Shown here: piece after piece, positions 61,521 through 64,000 of the stretch
Position numbering within the stretch: position 1 is the first letter of the stretch
Layout of the letters: every line of letters starts with the position of its first letter
Source of the DNA: Streptomyces althioticus
GTDB taxonomy: Bacteria > Actinomycetota > Actinomycetes > Streptomycetales > Streptomycetaceae
Length of the DNA stretch: 64,000 nt
Assembly: GCA_014649355.1 (NCBI GenBank)
Contig: BMSW01000009.1
Span: forward strand, 151,104 to 215,103
Direction: 5' to 3'
Notes under the pieces: model-generated
Database searches by the model: none
What the model was told of the DNA's origin: nothing
The model's input: only the letters and a program-made list of their open reading frames with translations
Made by a program: the position numbers and the translations under genes

Positions 61521-61740
61521 GGACGCCGGGGGCGGCGAGCGGGCCCGCGCTGCAGAGCACGGCGCGCAGTTCGGAGCGCGGCAGCGTGTCGGGACGGGTG
61601 GGGGCGACGGCGCCCGCGGTGAGGGCCAGGCCGGCCGCCGGTACCGCGGCCAGGACGCAGACGAGCACCACGAACAGGATCCGGTCGCCCTTGCGCCGGG
61701 CCGTCCCCGCGCCGACGCGGTCGCTTAGTGGCGTGATCAT
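61444..61740 (-). CDS. Possible small membrane protein or gene remnant behind a CebR box, 98 aa
   Basis: The predicted product has a basic N-terminus and one hydrophobic segment (RILFVVLVCVLAAVPAAGLAL, split here as about residues 21-41), then an Ala/Pro/Arg-rich tail. The ATG at 61740 has GGGAG at normal spacing and lies about 80 bp behind a perfect CebR-type box, so a real promoter may drive it. Against it, the last 77 bp run antisense inside the CE7 gene and the tail looks like shadow coding. It could be the 5' end of a lost secreted or membrane protein. I do not recognise a family. Confidence 0.3.
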   Translation of the reverse strand: MITPLSDRVGAGTARRKGDRILFVVLVCVLAAVPAAGLALTAGAVAPTRPDTLPRSELRAVLCSAGPLAAPGVLTRPAPRAATPVAAGHAPRPRPHAR

Positions 61741-61818
61741 GACACTCCCGTCCGCGACTGTGGGGGCGGACGAGGCGGTGACGCCCCGGCGACGGGTTCC
61801 GGTCCGCCACGCCCAACA

Positions 61819-61834
61819 GTGGGAGCGCTCCCAC
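61819..61834. promoter_or_regulatory. CebR-type operator TGGGAGCGCTCCCA
   Basis: The core TGGGAGCGCTCCCA (61820-61833), extended to GTG...CAC, is identical to the palindrome known as the CebR binding site in Streptomyces, which controls cellobiose and cellulose genes. The only gene behind it is the doubtful small frame ending at 61444; on the other side lies the 3' end of aconitase. Confidence 0.75.
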
Positions 61835-61874
61835 CTCGTCCGTGGAAGGGACGGTAGCGCCGGGGGGCGGGGAT

Positions 61875-61886
61875 GTAAACGGTTAC
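61875..61886. promoter_or_regulatory. Imperfect LacI-like palindrome GTAAACGGTTAC
   Basis: GTAA/TTAC arms flank a mismatched centre, 41 bp from the CebR-type box. It may be part of the same promoter region or chance. Confidence 0.3.
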
Positions 61887-61940
61887 CGCGCGTATCGGCC
61901 GCGGAGACGAAACGAGACGAGGCGAGGCGAGCGGGAACGC

Positions 61941-61977
61941 CCGAGGGCCGCATCCCCACGGGGGATGCGGCCCTCGG
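61941..61977 (-). terminator. Strong hairpin terminator after acnA
   Basis: A perfect 17-bp stem (61941-61957 with 61961-61977) with an ACG loop starts 17 bp beyond the acnA stop. Confidence 0.85.
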
Positions 61978-61994
61978 TCCGCCCTGCCTGCCGC

Positions 61995-64000
<2,006 letters not shown>

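Overview
The window looks like part of the chromosome of a Streptomyces species or a close relative. GC content is very high, third codon positions are almost all G or C, and GTG starts and GTGA stop/start overlaps are common. Some promoters appear to give leaderless transcripts. There are many sugar ABC importers without their own ATPase, a Rok7B7-type ROK regulator, and NgcEFG and XylFGH homologues. The order ngcEFG - ROK regulator - xylFGH - dxs, with hemE and aconitase nearby, resembles the S. coelicolor chromosome as I remember it. No rRNA, tRNA, CRISPR array, insertion sequence or prophage was recognised. Bases 1-277 hold nothing I can support.

Layout. (1) 278-1585: a small hypothetical gene and a rhomboid protease. 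(2) 1656-9123: a sugar locus with a GH43 glycosidase, a LacI regulator and an operon for a CUT1 importer plus a CocE-type hydrolase; an 18-bp palindromic operator lies in front of the operon. (3) 9428-17063: housekeeping genes, namely hemE, a DUF3000 gene, an atypical response regulator, an RNase D-like exonuclease and TrkA/TrkH potassium uptake. (4) 17349-19172: an unusual Asp2-like alpha/beta-hydrolase. (5) 19328-22671: a thiolase and FadB-type beta-oxidation pair. (6) 22746-35206: a surface-glycan island. A five-gene minus-strand set (three Stealth-type proteins, one lacking the catalytic motifs, a GT4 glycosyltransferase and an SGNH esterase with two Ig-like repeats) is divergent from an LCP-family wall ligase. 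Two tandem propeller-like paralogues follow. (7) 35310-39399: a PIN/NYN-like protein, an APC-family permease and dxs. (8) 39669-47989: xylHGF, the ROK regulator and ngcGFE. (9) 48597-61520: hemicellulose and glycan degradation with GH92, GH67, a GH39/LplABC-type operon with a YesL-like protein, and a divergent CE7 acetylxylan esterase. (10) 61995-64000: the 3' part of aconitase acnA, running off the window.

How the genes fit together. The right half is a scavenging island for plant and fungal polymers. XylFGH is probably a pentose importer and NgcEFG an N-acetylglucosamine/chitobiose importer. The LplABC-type importer, GH39, GH67 and CE7 esterase together fit (glucurono)xylan oligomers. GH92 would trim mannosides. 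Regulatory signals readable in the DNA include a dre-like DasR site over the ngcE promoter, a CGAAACTTTCG element just downstream of a good sigma-70-type promoter for the xylan operon, and an apparently orphan CebR-type box (TGGGAGCGCTCCCA). The CUT1 importers lack ATPases and probably use a shared MsiK-type ATPase encoded elsewhere.

The most novel material is the Stealth island: three paralogues with the same N-terminal domain of about 250 residues, one of them catalytically degenerate, beside an LCP ligase, an SGNH esterase without a signal peptide and two cytosolic propeller-like proteins.
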